DNA of 64,000 nucleotides from Pseudacidobacterium ailaaui (GCF_000688455.1 NZ_JIAL01000001.1:3622524-3686523); one strand, 5' to 3'; positions 17,444 to 27,225 are shown, counted from the stretch's first letter. Notes: a model not told the origin generated them from the sequence alone. Numbers and translations: made by a program.

Positions 17444-18649
17444 CTAACCCAACATTTCCAGCAATTGTCCCATCGTCAAGCGTGATGGAGAAACGGTACC
17501 ACGAGGGAGCGCAGGCCCGATTGCCAGCGCCTCATTTCTACCTTCAAACCATGCTAGAAATCTGCTGTTCTCGGCCCCGGAAAGCCGCTGCTGGTTGATC
17601 CAGGTATAGTACGCACCTATATCGGCATCGATAAGCGAGCCAGCCGGATCGGTTTCGATTTCTTGGTTCTGCCCGGCCAGCAGCTCATTCATGGGAAGCT
17701 GTCTCTGCCGAGGAGCAAATCGGACCAGTAAAGTCACGGGCTGCGCGCGCCGCAGGGCTTCACGTGCAGTCCACTGTGCAAAGGTCGTGCTGAAGATCTG
17801 CGTTCCAGAGCCTTCCGTAAGAATGCTGGCTTGAAAGTGTGCCAAAGGAGCATCTTTTATGGCATCCAGACCGATGTCTTCTGGGCGTGTTTGCGCCAGA
17901 AGTGTGCGTAACGCTTCAGGACCGCCGGTTCCACTGTGAATGACCGCCTGCATCCGCTTCAGGATGGCATGCCTGACAGGTGTAAGCTCAGCATAAGAGA
18001 CCCTTGTCACGCGCGGATCTTCAAATGCAGCTTCTCCGCCGTCAATATACCAGTGCTGATAATTTTCCGGATGGCTAGCAGCGCGCGCCACGACCGTCTT
18101 TTGGACGGCTTCCCAGCCGTTGGCAGGATCCAGATTTGGAAAGAATGTTCCCAAAGGACGCAGCTTGCGGAAGACCGGGTAAGGACTGTCCGTGCATCCC
18201 TGCCCCACCAGAACAATGCTGAGCCTGGGAACAACTGGTTCCGGGTCGGGTTTTGCTTTCTGCCATGCCGCAGCATATTCATTCGCTGCAGTCCGAAACG
18301 CATCCATCTGGTGTGTAGACCAGAGATAGGCGGTCCATGCCTCACTGAAGGACTGGGGCTGCCTGACCCAGTCCATGGCGGCAAGCTTCTCTGTAACACG
18401 TATGGCTAGGAATCCCTGCAACAGCGAGTTTCGCTCTTGTGGCGAAAGGGAGTCCAGATAGGCAAATTGGTCACGAAGAATGCGCTGCTCCGCAGGAAAA
18501 CGAACGTCATAGGCGATGACTTCTCGCAGCAGCAGCGGTGCCAGTGAGAGCGGTAATTGCTGGAACAGCTTTAGATGGGCAATTGCAAAGGCCCGTGCCC
18601 CAGGCGCATAAGATGCAAAGTTTGAAGCTGTCAACTCATTCGGTTGCAT
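17444..18649 (-). CDS. conserved hypothetical protein, last gene of receptor operon
   Basis: I do not recognise this 401-aa protein. It has no signal peptide from the chosen start (MQPNELTASNFASYAPGARAF), which lies one base after the stop of the upstream gene. Visible pieces are a helical first half with many Leu, Trp and Arg residues, a central GQGCTDSPYPVFRKLRPLG followed by LDPANGWEAVQKTVV, and a proline-poor acidic tail. There is no P-loop, HTH or known catalytic triad that I can see. Translational coupling to the Tat-exported phosphatase/sulfatase-fold gene suggests it works with that protein. Confidence 0.75.
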   Translation of the reverse strand: MQPNELTASNFASYAPGARAFAIAHLKLFQQLPLSLAPLLLREVIAYDVRFPAEQRILRDQFAYLDSLSPQERNSLLQGFLAIRVTEKLAAMDWVRQPQSFSEAWTAYLWSTHQMDAFRTAANEYAAAWQKAKPDPEPVVPRLSIVLVGQGCTDSPYPVFRKLRPLGTFFPNLDPANGWEAVQKTVVARAASHPENYQHWYIDGGEAAFEDPRVTRVSYAELTPVRHAILKRMQAVIHSGTGGPEALRTLLAQTRPEDIGLDAIKDAPLAHFQASILTEGSGTQIFSTTFAQWTAREALRRAQPVTLLVRFAPRQRQLPMNELLAGQNQEIETDPAGSLIDADIGAYYTWINQQRLSGAENSRFLAWFEGRNEALAIGPALPRGTVSPSRLTMGQLLEMLG

Positions 18650-18650
18650 C

Positions 18651-19811
18651 TCAGGCAATCTCCGTAAGGGGAACACCTTTGCTATAGCGCGCCGAAAAAC
18701 CAAGGCGTGCACCGATGGTCGGCACCAGGTCTATGGATTCGACAGGCCGGTCAATTACGATACCCTGCCGTATCCCGGGACCAAGCACCATCATCCACGT
18801 TGTGCGTGAAAGCGCATCTCCGGTGCGATGGTGCTGAAAACCGTTGCCCCCCGCGTCCATGTCGGAGTCGCGGCCGAAATCGGGAAGGACAAACATGGTC
18901 GTTCTGTCCTTGTACTCCGGTTCAGACTGGATGGTGTTCCAGATTTCAGCACAGAGCCGGTCAGAACGTTGAATTCCGCCGATATAGAGGGAATACGCTC
19001 CAGAATGAGCTATATCGATATCATGCAGCGTAATCCAGAGCAGACTGGGCGCCATCTGCCGCATCAGTTGCTTTGCGATATAAACCGAAAGCTCATCCGG
19101 ACTGGCAAGACTCATCGCATGATGCACAAAATCATTGACTGAGAGCTTGAGGATGTCTTCCAGTTGCTGCATCTCCACTTCGCTGCCCGCAAGTTCCGGC
19201 GTGTAGAACGGCGTTTCGTAATTGTCGCGGAGCAGGTGCGCATAATCTATCGCCCCATGGGCAGGTAGCGCTGCCTGCAATAAATGCTTGGGCAGAATCA
19301 CTCCCGCGCCCAGGCCTGCCCCATAAGAGCGATTGTTGCTTTCGCCAATGCGATTGAACCCGTTGCTTGGCGCTACTACCCATGCATCATGAAGGGGGCG
19401 CCTTAGGTCTTTACGAAAATACTCAAAAACAGTTGGGTTCTCCGGAGGTACAGCAGCAAAGTTATTAAATGTTTCGTAAACGCCAGTAGCAAGACTTGCA
19501 GTGGCTACGTAATGCCCCAGAATTCCCCGATTTACCACCTGCGCATAAAAAGTGGATTGCGGGAAAAGTGTTTTCACCAAGTTAGGAATGTTCTCCTGGC
19601 CTTCAGGTGCAAAGGTTTCTTCGTCGCGAGCGCCCCCCCCGAAGGTAACGACAACCACCTTCTGGTTCTTCAACTGTGCCAGTGCGCGCAAGGGAGAAAA
19701 ACTAAAGACGGACGCCGCACTCGCCAACCCGGCTGAAGACCGCAGAAAATCGCGCCGGCTCCAGGCGATGCGCCTTGCTGCTTCACGCGCGTCAGAATGG
19801 TTGATGCTCAT
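18651..19811 (-). CDS. Tat-exported alkaline-phosphatase-superfamily protein (DUF1501/sulfatase-like)
   Basis: This 386-aa protein carries a twin-arginine leader (WSRRDFLRSSAGLASAASVF). The body has the alkaline-phosphatase-like fold pattern: VVVTFGGGARDEETF near the start, TLHDIDIAHSGAYSLYI in the middle, and FVLPDFGRDSD followed by HHRTGDALSRT and DRPVESIDLVPTIGARLG near the end. Metal-binding Asp and His are visible, but no sulfatase C/S-x-P-x-R motif, so substrate and activity are open. Its ATG overlaps the stop of the upstream TPR gene by one base, and the next gene starts one base after its own stop. Confidence 0.8.
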   Translation of the reverse strand: MSINHSDAREAARRIAWSRRDFLRSSAGLASAASVFSFSPLRALAQLKNQKVVVVTFGGGARDEETFAPEGQENIPNLVKTLFPQSTFYAQVVNRGILGHYVATASLATGVYETFNNFAAVPPENPTVFEYFRKDLRRPLHDAWVVAPSNGFNRIGESNNRSYGAGLGAGVILPKHLLQAALPAHGAIDYAHLLRDNYETPFYTPELAGSEVEMQQLEDILKLSVNDFVHHAMSLASPDELSVYIAKQLMRQMAPSLLWITLHDIDIAHSGAYSLYIGGIQRSDRLCAEIWNTIQSEPEYKDRTTMFVLPDFGRDSDMDAGGNGFQHHRTGDALSRTTWMMVLGPGIRQGIVIDRPVESIDLVPTIGARLGFSARYSKGVPLTEIA

Positions 19812-21196
19812 CAATTTTTTGACACCAGGAATGTTGTCACCTGCCTAAACCTTGCATTCAAATCATCTTTTTCCTGCTGGCTATATTTCTGTTGCAGTCC
19901 AATTTCCGCCTGCGCCTTTTCATGCTGCCCCGTGTGTGAATAGGCCAGCGCCAGCCGGTAATGCGCCTGCGAATACGCCGGCCTCAAAGCGATTGCTCTT
20001 TGCAACGGAGCCAAGCTGGCCTGCCAGTCCTTTTTCTGCTGCTTCAGCACTCCAAGCTGATAATACGACTCAGGAAACTTTGGATCAGCAGCAATCGCCT
20101 GCTGCAACAACTGGTTCGCCAGTGCCAAGTCCTGCTGATCGCTGGGACGGTGCAGAATACTTGCAGCAGCGTATGTGGCTACGGGAGCGTTCTTCGTGTG
20201 CCGCTGTGCAAAATCAACCAGACTGGAACAACCCGGGCTGTCATCCGGCATCAGACTGCAATCATGCCCCAGCAGGCTGGCAACAAATTCGTCGTCCGGA
20301 TCAGAATTCAGCAACTGTGCAAAAATCGGCGCAGCCTTGGCGAACTCATTGTTCGAGTAATGCGCAATTCCAAGGGCCAGAAGCATACGCTTGCTGGCTG
20401 GGTAATGTTTCACTCCAAATTGAAAATACTGAATCGCCGGATCAAATGTCCAATGCCTCAAAAACTCGATTCCGGCAGTGTAGATGTTCTGCTCACTGGG
20501 ATCAAGCTTGACCGCTGCCACGTAATGCTCGCCCGCATCTTTGTAATTTTTCTGCTTTTCGCAGATGTCGCCCATGAGCGACTGTGCTGCAGCGGACGTC
20601 CCCAGGTTCGAGGCGCGTGACAGAACTTCACCGGCTTCGTCATACTGCCCGGAGTCATAGAGCGCCAGAGACCAGTTATAAAGCAGATCATCATCCGGGG
20701 CTTTCACGCTCGCCGCTGTTGCAAACGCCTTCGCTGCTTCTGCCGGATGTTTCATCTGCATGAGTGCCAGTCCGTAATTGGATTGCGTCGCTGGATTTTT
20801 CGGATCGAGCAGTGCAGCGCGCCGCAGCACACGAACAGCATCTTCATTGCGATCCAGCTTGAGATAGACCGCCCCAAGGTTCGCCAATACCGGAGCGGAG
20901 GAGGGCCTCAGCTTGACGGCTTTTTCCAGCAACGGAGCAGCCTGAGCGTAATTTCCTTCTTCTGCGTAGATTTCGCCAAGCGACGCGCTGATTTCAAAGC
21001 TCTCAGGATACTTCGCTGCTAGCGAAGCGAGAATGCTCTCGGCCTCATGCAGGTGCCCTTCATCTTCGGCCTTCATCGCAGCAGCAAGTGATTCGGCATC
21101 CTTCGCAGCGGTCCTGTGTTGAGCAAGCAAAACAGGCATTCCTGCTCCAGACAAAATCGTGAGGAAAAATGCGGAAATGAAAGGCCGGAAAATCAC
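19811..21196 (-). CDS. exported TPR-repeat protein of the receptor operon
   Basis: This 461-aa protein is taken to start at a GTG (IFRPFISAFFLTILSGAGMPVLLAQ is a signal peptide). About ten TPR units follow, for example LLEKAVKLRPSSAPVLANLGAVYLKLDRNEDAVRVL and LQQAIAADPKFPESYYQLG. It sits between the second TonB-type receptor gene (60 bp upstream) and the Tat-exported protein gene (1-bp overlap). The arrangement suggests a periplasmic scaffold serving the receptor or the exported enzyme; no catalytic motif is visible. Confidence 0.85.
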   Translation of the reverse strand: MIFRPFISAFFLTILSGAGMPVLLAQHRTAAKDAESLAAAMKAEDEGHLHEAESILASLAAKYPESFEISASLGEIYAEEGNYAQAAPLLEKAVKLRPSSAPVLANLGAVYLKLDRNEDAVRVLRRAALLDPKNPATQSNYGLALMQMKHPAEAAKAFATAASVKAPDDDLLYNWSLALYDSGQYDEAGEVLSRASNLGTSAAAQSLMGDICEKQKNYKDAGEHYVAAVKLDPSEQNIYTAGIEFLRHWTFDPAIQYFQFGVKHYPASKRMLLALGIAHYSNNEFAKAAPIFAQLLNSDPDDEFVASLLGHDCSLMPDDSPGCSSLVDFAQRHTKNAPVATYAAASILHRPSDQQDLALANQLLQQAIAADPKFPESYYQLGVLKQQKKDWQASLAPLQRAIALRPAYSQAHYRLALAYSHTGQHEKAQAEIGLQQKYSQQEKDDLNARFRQVTTFLVSKN

Positions 21197-21213
21197 CGAA
21201 TCTGACGATCTCC

Positions 21214-21239
21214 GGCGGACAGATGATTGTCTGCCCGCC
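21214..21239 (-). other. hairpin between receptor and TPR genes
   Basis: GGCGGACAGA and TCTGCCCGCC pair over 10 positions with one mismatch around a 6-nt loop. No U run follows on the minus strand, so this is more likely an mRNA-processing or stability element within the operon than a terminator. Confidence 0.4.
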
Positions 21240-21255
21240 GAAGCTAGTGTAGCTC

Positions 21256-24200
21256 TTAGAAGTTGTACTTCAAAGAGAATTGGAAGAAGCGGGAGTCCGG
21301 AGTGTAGTTCTGGAAGAACCGTGCACCCGTAATCTGACCGCCATTCGGCCCAAGACCAGTGTTCGACGGTTCGCCATACCCAGGTGTATTGAGCAGGTTG
21401 AACACATCGGCCCGGAACTGGAGGTTCTGCTCGTGCCAGGTAGGGAAAGACTTGAAGAGCGATGAATCCACTCTTACATAGCCAGGTCCCATGACCTGAT
21501 TCCGAGAAGAGCCAAGGTAAGCCAGTGCTGCACCCCCGCTCACTGTATTCGGAGTGCCATCGGATTTATAGGTGATGTCACTTGCCTTGGGGTTACGGAA
21601 GGCACACGGGTTGTACCAGTTATTCAACGTCTTTACTTTTGTTGGACAGGTAAAGCTGCCGCCATAACTGGGGTCTGGTGTTCCTCCACCCTTGAAGGGG
21701 TCCGCTATCCGGATAGCGCGAGCACTGGCCCCGGACGGATTGGATATGTTGCTTGAATAGACGGTGAACGGCTCGCCTGTCTGCGCACGGAATGTAAGAC
21801 TTGTAGCCCATCCACCAAACAGGTAGTCGGCTGCCCCTCCGTGATTCATAAACCTGCGTCCTCTTCCAAAGGGAAGTTGATAATTTCCATTGAAGGTAAG
21901 ACGATGACGCACGTCGAAGGGCGAGCTTGCATAATCAAGTCCAATGGGCACGATATTGGTGCCCCTATAGCCTCCATCGCCTGTGCTGCCAAGCGGAGTG
22001 GGAGCATCATCCAAAGAATGCGAGTAAGTGTAAGTTGTGAGGAAGCTCAGGCCATTCGACAAACGGCGCTCCAGTTTGGCCTGAAGCGAATTGTAATTGG
22101 AAACTCCCTGGTAGGAGTTATACGCCACACCCCCAAAATCCGGGAATGGCTGGAGTGGATTGGGTGTTGGACCATAACCGTTTGGTGCCAATGCCACCAT
22201 TCCATTCGGGTTTGGAAAGACGAGCAGATGCCTTGCCAGTGAACCGACATAGCCAATGCTCGCCACCATGTTGTTGGTCAGTGCATACTCTGTGGAAAGG
22301 TTGAATTGCTCGCTGTAAGCGGTCTTGGCATGTGGGTCTCCACCGCGCAAGGCCGGCGTATTGATTGCATTTTGCAGACCTTGTGCAATCGCATTGCTGA
22401 AGCCGGTTTCCAGAGTAAAGCCGTTGGTTGGGCAAGTTCCTCCAGCAGTACAGCTTGTTGGAGAATTGAAGCTGGAATCAAATTCAAACGGGTAGTTCTC
22501 ACCCAGGTTTGGGTAGTAACCAGCACTTTCCAGTCCTCCGAAGAAGATGCCGAAACCACCGCGAATGACGGTCTTATCATTCGGGCGGAAGGCGAAGCCA
22601 AATCTCGGAGCAAAGTTAAGGTTCTGTCCCTTCACAAGCGGATTGTAGTTACTATATTGCAGGCTGATGTTGTCCTTTGCTAAAAGATCCAGGAACTTCT
22701 GCGCCATGACAACATTTCTGCTTTTAGCGGGAAGAAGATAGACACCTGTTCCTCCACCAGCAGAAGGAGCATTGGTCGGATAAAAGAGGGCCTGGTGACC
22801 GTGCCTTTCTTCATAGGGCTGGAAATATTCATAACGGATGCCCAGGTTCAAGGTCAGCTTTGCATTTACCTTCCAGTCATCCTGAAAATATCCAGCATTG
22901 TCCCAGCGAACATCATCGCTGTTGAATACGTTGGATATGGCCGAGCTATTCATCAGGTTCAGCAGGAAGTCGGCCGCACCGAAGCCGGTATTCGGTGTCC
23001 CCACCTGGGAGGTATAGACGCCCGTGAAGTTATACGTCCCACGGGGCTGCGTAGGTTGCGTGGTGGAAAAGCGTACGTGTTGGATGCTGACTCCCATTTT
23101 TAAAGCATGGTTACCAGCAATTTTTGTCACGTTATCCAGCACCTGCCACACGTTGTCATATTCGTTGGAAATGTAGAACTGGGGCGACCCAAAATGCGAC
23201 AAACCACCCACATTAACATAAGGCAGTCCGCCATTGCCGGGATTGTAGGGGATCCCGCCAAAGCCAAGTGATGTGGCAAAGTTGGGATCATATGCATGAA
23301 AGTTCTGATATCCGAAGTGGCCGTAGTTATAGCCAAACCGGAACTCGTTTGAGAGCGTCGGAGTGAAGATATGGGTTTCACTAAAGGCAAAATTTTCGCC
23401 TAAATTGATAATATTGCCGGTATCACCAAAGCTACCGCCATCCAGAGTTTCTCCCAGAGGCGCGGGATGCACGGCTGGATCATGCATGTAGCTGAACCGG
23501 GCAAACGTCTGGTCTTTTGAACTGATGTTCCAGTCCATACGCGCATCCCACTGCCAGGTGTTGTCCTGCGCGTTGCTTTGGCTGGTGTAGTTGTTATAGG
23601 TTTGTCCTGCCACTCCGACGTTCGGCATCGGATAGAGGTTTAGGATCTTTTGGGCTACCGCATCGATCTGGTTTGAGCAAAGAACATTTTGCTGACCGTT
23701 GCAGGACATTGGCGTAGTCCCAGCATTGGTCGTGCTCGGCTCATACAGAGTGACTGCGGTCCCGCCTGAGGTCAGCGAAGGATTTAGGAGTTCACTAAAG
23801 TTCCCTTGCCGCATCAAAGCAGTTGGGACAGTTTGACCGGAATGTGTTTCTCCAAAGATGATCCGGTTCGCTTCCACATCGCCGAAAAAGAACAGCTTGT
23901 TTTTGATGATGGGAAAGCCAAGGGTTGCACCGAACTGGTTTTCCCGGTACTTCGGCACAGTTCCCGGAGTCGCGTCAAAGTCGTGAATATCAAAGGCGTC
24001 GTTGCGGATGTACTCCCACAGGTCACCGTGAATCTCATTCGTGCCGCTTTTGATACTGGCGTTGATAACAGCACCTGCTGAGTGGCCAAATTCCGCGCTG
24101 TACGCGCCTGTCTGCACCTTGAACTCAGCCAGAGCGTCCGGTGGAGGCCGCACGATGAAGCTCGCGCCGTTCAAGAAGTCCACGACGTTGTTGTTGTTGT

Positions 24201-24819
24201 CCACACCATCAAGAATGAAGTTGTTCTGCTCGGCGCGCTGTCCATTGGCGTTGAAGTCGCCCTTGCCTGCTCCGCGCGAACCGCTCGGTGGCGCTGCGCC
24301 CGCTGCGAGTTGCGCAATAAACACCCAGTTGCGGCCATTTAGCGGAGTGTCATTGATGGTCTTGGTGTCCATCACCTGACCGGTCGAGCCTTCCTCGGTT
24401 TGCATCAAGGGCGGCGCAGTCGTGACTTCCACCGTCTCCGTGGCTGCACCAGGTTTCAGTTCAACATTCACAGCAAGGCGCTGTTGTACGTCCAAGTGCA
24501 GGTTCGATTGTGTTGTTGTCTGAAAACCGGGCGCACCCACTGTAACCTGGTAGTTCCCGATCTTGACTGGCGAAAAGGTATAGACTCCGCTCTGGTCAGT
24601 TTTCGTTTGTAACTCAAGACCAGTGTCTGTGCTTTTCAGCGTGACCTGGGCGTTCGGAACGACCGCGCCAGTAGTATCTGTGACCACGCCGGTGACTGAG
24701 CCTTGGTCCATCTGCCCGAGGGCAAGGCACGGGGCCAGAAGCAAGAAAACGATTGCTGGGAAAATTTTGTACAAGAGCCTACGCCACACGGCAGTAGGTC
24801 CATGGATCATACTTTGCAT
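21256..24819 (-). CDS. Oar-like TonB-dependent receptor with carboxypeptidase-regulatory domain
   Basis: This 1187-aa protein starts at MQSMIHGPTAVW, where GGGAGG lies seven bases upstream; earlier in-frame starts lack this. A signal peptide (to about residue 35) precedes the carboxypeptidase-regulatory-like domain (GSVTGVVTDTTGAVVPNAQV), a plug with NGRNWVFIAQLAAG and VDNNNNVVDFLNG, and a large barrel ending in FQFSLKYNF. It differs in sequence from the receptor at 3009-6389. It heads an operon with a TPR protein, a Tat-exported enzyme-like protein and an unknown protein. A perfect 18-bp palindrome upstream (24988-25005) may be its operator. The substrate is unknown. Confidence 0.93.
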   Translation of the reverse strand: MQSMIHGPTAVWRRLLYKIFPAIVFLLLAPCLALGQMDQGSVTGVVTDTTGAVVPNAQVTLKSTDTGLELQTKTDQSGVYTFSPVKIGNYQVTVGAPGFQTTTQSNLHLDVQQRLAVNVELKPGAATETVEVTTAPPLMQTEEGSTGQVMDTKTINDTPLNGRNWVFIAQLAAGAAPPSGSRGAGKGDFNANGQRAEQNNFILDGVDNNNNVVDFLNGASFIVRPPPDALAEFKVQTGAYSAEFGHSAGAVINASIKSGTNEIHGDLWEYIRNDAFDIHDFDATPGTVPKYRENQFGATLGFPIIKNKLFFFGDVEANRIIFGETHSGQTVPTALMRQGNFSELLNPSLTSGGTAVTLYEPSTTNAGTTPMSCNGQQNVLCSNQIDAVAQKILNLYPMPNVGVAGQTYNNYTSQSNAQDNTWQWDARMDWNISSKDQTFARFSYMHDPAVHPAPLGETLDGGSFGDTGNIINLGENFAFSETHIFTPTLSNEFRFGYNYGHFGYQNFHAYDPNFATSLGFGGIPYNPGNGGLPYVNVGGLSHFGSPQFYISNEYDNVWQVLDNVTKIAGNHALKMGVSIQHVRFSTTQPTQPRGTYNFTGVYTSQVGTPNTGFGAADFLLNLMNSSAISNVFNSDDVRWDNAGYFQDDWKVNAKLTLNLGIRYEYFQPYEERHGHQALFYPTNAPSAGGGTGVYLLPAKSRNVVMAQKFLDLLAKDNISLQYSNYNPLVKGQNLNFAPRFGFAFRPNDKTVIRGGFGIFFGGLESAGYYPNLGENYPFEFDSSFNSPTSCTAGGTCPTNGFTLETGFSNAIAQGLQNAINTPALRGGDPHAKTAYSEQFNLSTEYALTNNMVASIGYVGSLARHLLVFPNPNGMVALAPNGYGPTPNPLQPFPDFGGVAYNSYQGVSNYNSLQAKLERRLSNGLSFLTTYTYSHSLDDAPTPLGSTGDGGYRGTNIVPIGLDYASSPFDVRHRLTFNGNYQLPFGRGRRFMNHGGAADYLFGGWATSLTFRAQTGEPFTVYSSNISNPSGASARAIRIADPFKGGGTPDPSYGGSFTCPTKVKTLNNWYNPCAFRNPKASDITYKSDGTPNTVSGGAALAYLGSSRNQVMGPGYVRVDSSLFKSFPTWHEQNLQFRADVFNLLNTPGYGEPSNTGLGPNGGQITGARFFQNYTPDSRFFQFSLKYNF

Positions 24820-25227
24820 ACACCAACCTCCCTGGAAAGTGTCTGTCTGGAACTGCATACCACTTTGCATCATGTTTACTTTCTTTCAGGCGCTTGTTTC
24901 ATTCCACTTCATGCAGCCTGGCCTTTCGGTAGAGCGTCCCGTGATTTGTATCTGTCTGGTTACACCCTTTCTCCTTTCTCTACTTGCAATGTACGCGCGT
25001 ACATTCACAAGTAAACGAATACATTTGATTTTTGTTCAACCTGCCTTTTCAACAAACGACCAGGATGAAACCGTTAACATTTCCCGGGGACCATATGTAG
25101 TGGAAGAGAAACACGATTGTCAATAAAAATTTTTATGGCATCTCTCTGAAGTGCCTGCCATACGATATGGAACATCTTCCTGCCATGCTATTTTCGTAGG
25201 CAAGCAATTTTCCCGGGAGCATACGTC
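24820..25227. other. divergent intergenic region
   Basis: This 408-bp gap separates the receptor operon from the NTN-hydrolase gene and holds no convincing gene. It contains the perfect palindrome at 24988-25005 and AT-rich stretches on both sides, consistent with two divergent promoters that I could not place exactly. Confidence 0.6.
24988..25005. promoter_or_regulatory. candidate operator, perfect 18-bp palindrome
   Basis: AATGTACGCGCGTACATT is fully self-complementary with a CG centre, as in many LacI- or GntR-type operators. It lies about 170 bp upstream of the receptor start and 220 bp upstream of the NTN-hydrolase start. No regulator gene is adjacent. Confidence 0.5.
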
Positions 25228-26676
25228 ATGAGACATCGAGGCTTGTTCATGTGTGGGTGGCTGTCCACAATCGTGCTGAACGCAATATTCAGTGTCCATT
25301 GCTTTGCTGCTCAGCAGCCCGCAAACAAGCATGATCCCCATCTACATGGCGCGTATCGCTTCGAACGCAACGGATGGACCTATGTTCATCTTGAGGGATC
25401 TCCGGAAGAAATTGGCTATGCGCACGGTTATCTGTTGGCAGACAAAATTGCCGATGCTTTGCAGGTTTTCAAGATAGAAGACCAGCACAGCACAGGTCAT
25501 GACTGGGCCTTTTTTCGAAATACCGCCAAGACCATCCTCTGGCCGCACATGGATCCGGAATATCAGCAGGAGATTTCCGCGATTGCTCAAGGCGCACGCG
25601 CTCAAGGCGTCCATGTTGATGTGTGGGACATTGTCGCGCTGAATGGCACGATGGAACTGTCAGAATATTATGTTCCCTGGCTCAACAAACAGCAGCCCAG
25701 AAAAGATGCTCCAAAAGTAGATGCACCAGGAAACTGCAGCGCCTTTATCGCCACCGGAAGTTATACCAAAGATGGCAGGATTGTCATTGCCCATAACAAC
25801 TGGAGCTCCTATGCAGAAGGCGCACGCTGGACCATGATCTTCGACATCCAACCGGAAAAGGGCCATCGCATCTTGATGGATGGCGTGCCCGGGATGATCA
25901 CCAGCAATGACGATTTTGGCATTAACGATGCCGGAATCATGCTGAGTGAGACAACCATCTCCCAGTTTGAGGGATGGAACTCCCATGGCAGTCCGACGTT
26001 TATGCGCTCGCGCAAGGCGCTGCAATATGCAAACTCCATAGACGATGTGGCTTCCATTCTGCGCAAAGATAACAATGGCGGATACGCAAACGATTGGCTG
26101 ATTGGCGATCGCAAAACCGGAGAAATCGCGTATCTAGAACTTGGGCTGAAAAACACTCCGCTGTGGCGCACAAAGGACGGATATTTTGTGAGTTCAAACT
26201 TCGCCCGCGACCCTAAGCTCATCCAGGAGGAAACCAGCGGTTTCAACTACAACGACCTCTCAACTTCGCCCAATGCGCGCCGCGTGCGCTGGGAACAGCT
26301 TATGTCCACAAACAAAGGGAAGATCGACGCCGACGCTGCGGGCCGTTTCCTTAGCGACCATCAAGACAGTTTTCTAAAAAAGGAAATGGCGGACCAGCGC
26401 AGTCTGTGCGGACACGTGGACACAGTAAAAGATGGGATTCCGCAATGGGACTGGCCACCTTATTTCCCTGGCGGGGCCGTGCAGGGAAAAGTCACAACCA
26501 GTGAGTTGGCTGCTCAAATGAGCATCATTGCGCACGCCGGGCATCCCTGCGGTGAGGACTTTTTGGCCAAGCCCTTTTTATCTGCACATCCTGAATTTCA
26601 ATGGATGGCGCCCATTCTGCGTGATATGAAGGCCGGGCCCTGGACTACCTTTACCGCAGGTGAAAAGGCACAATAA
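25228..26676 (+). CDS. NTN hydrolase of the C45 / phospholipase-B-like type, exported
   Basis: This 482-aa protein has a signal peptide (LSTIVLNAIFSVHCFAA). Residues 60-72 (EIGYAHGYLLADK) and the sequence around Cys170 (GNCSAF), followed by VIAHNNWSSYAEG, fit the C45 autoproteolytic acyltransferase / phospholipase-B-like group, in which that cysteine becomes the N-terminal nucleophile after self-cleavage. Family members hydrolyse amide or ester bonds of acylated substrates; the substrate here is unknown. The start has GGGAG eight bases upstream. It is monocistronic and convergent with guaD. Confidence 0.8.
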   Translation: MRHRGLFMCGWLSTIVLNAIFSVHCFAAQQPANKHDPHLHGAYRFERNGWTYVHLEGSPEEIGYAHGYLLADKIADALQVFKIEDQHSTGHDWAFFRNTAKTILWPHMDPEYQQEISAIAQGARAQGVHVDVWDIVALNGTMELSEYYVPWLNKQQPRKDAPKVDAPGNCSAFIATGSYTKDGRIVIAHNNWSSYAEGARWTMIFDIQPEKGHRILMDGVPGMITSNDDFGINDAGIMLSETTISQFEGWNSHGSPTFMRSRKALQYANSIDDVASILRKDNNGGYANDWLIGDRKTGEIAYLELGLKNTPLWRTKDGYFVSSNFARDPKLIQEETSGFNYNDLSTSPNARRVRWEQLMSTNKGKIDADAAGRFLSDHQDSFLKKEMADQRSLCGHVDTVKDGIPQWDWPPYFPGGAVQGKVTTSELAAQMSIIAHAGHPCGEDFLAKPFLSAHPEFQWMAPILRDMKAGPWTTFTAGEKAQ

Positions 26677-26701
26677 GCGGCAGAAGATCCGCTCGTATGA
26701 T

Positions 26702-26722
26702 GGCGGCCATGGTCTGGCCGCC
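26702..26722. terminator. GC-rich hairpin between convergent genes
   Basis: GGCGGCCA and TGGCCGCC form a perfect 8-bp stem with loop TGGTC between the stops at 26676 and 26741. No clear U run is present on either side, so termination is inferred from position. Confidence 0.45.
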
Positions 26723-26740
26723 GCAAAGTTTCCGCGCGGT

Positions 26741-27220
26741 TCAATATTCGATTTTGTCAGGGTTTTCCGTCCAGGCCTGAAAGCTCTCCCATGCCTCCTC
26801 GCGCAGCATTTCAATCTCCGGGACCTTACGCTTTTCTCGCGGAAGCGCAATCTGCTCGTAGAGGAATGCATCGGCAAAGTGGATGCGCGCCGCATCCTCT
26901 GCGCGGTTTCCATAATAGATGGCCTGAATATGTGCCCAGTAGGACGCAGCCAGGCACATTGGACAAGGCTCGCAACTCGTAAAAAGCTCGCAGCCATTTA
27001 GATTGAATGTGTTCAGGTTCCGACATGCATTGCGAATGGCCACAATTTCTGCATGTGCTGTGGCATCGTTGGTGGCGGTCACTGAGTTTGCGCCTTCGCC
27101 CACAATCTGGCCATCTTTCACAATGACGGCCCCAAATGGTCCCCCTCGATTGCTGCGAACATTTTCCGTAGCAATCGCAATGGCACGCCGCATGAACTGC
27201 TCTTTCAATTCCCTGCACAT
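26741..27220 (-). CDS. guaD: guanine deaminase
   Basis: This 159-aa protein is a cytidine-deaminase-fold enzyme with the zinc motif HAEIVAIR and PCPMC. It follows the Bacillus-type guanine deaminase closely along its length: GGPFGAVIVKDGQIVGEG, TATNDATAHAEI, ELFTSCEPCPMCL, and the C-terminal FQAWTENPDKIEY. It converts guanine to xanthine and ammonia in purine salvage or breakdown. The start MCRELKEQ lies five bases after the stop of the glycosyltransferase gene, so the two are co-transcribed, though no functional link is obvious. Confidence 0.9.
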   Translation of the reverse strand: MCRELKEQFMRRAIAIATENVRSNRGGPFGAVIVKDGQIVGEGANSVTATNDATAHAEIVAIRNACRNLNTFNLNGCELFTSCEPCPMCLAASYWAHIQAIYYGNRAEDAARIHFADAFLYEQIALPREKRKVPEIEMLREEAWESFQAWTENPDKIEY

Positions 27221-27225
27221 ACTCT

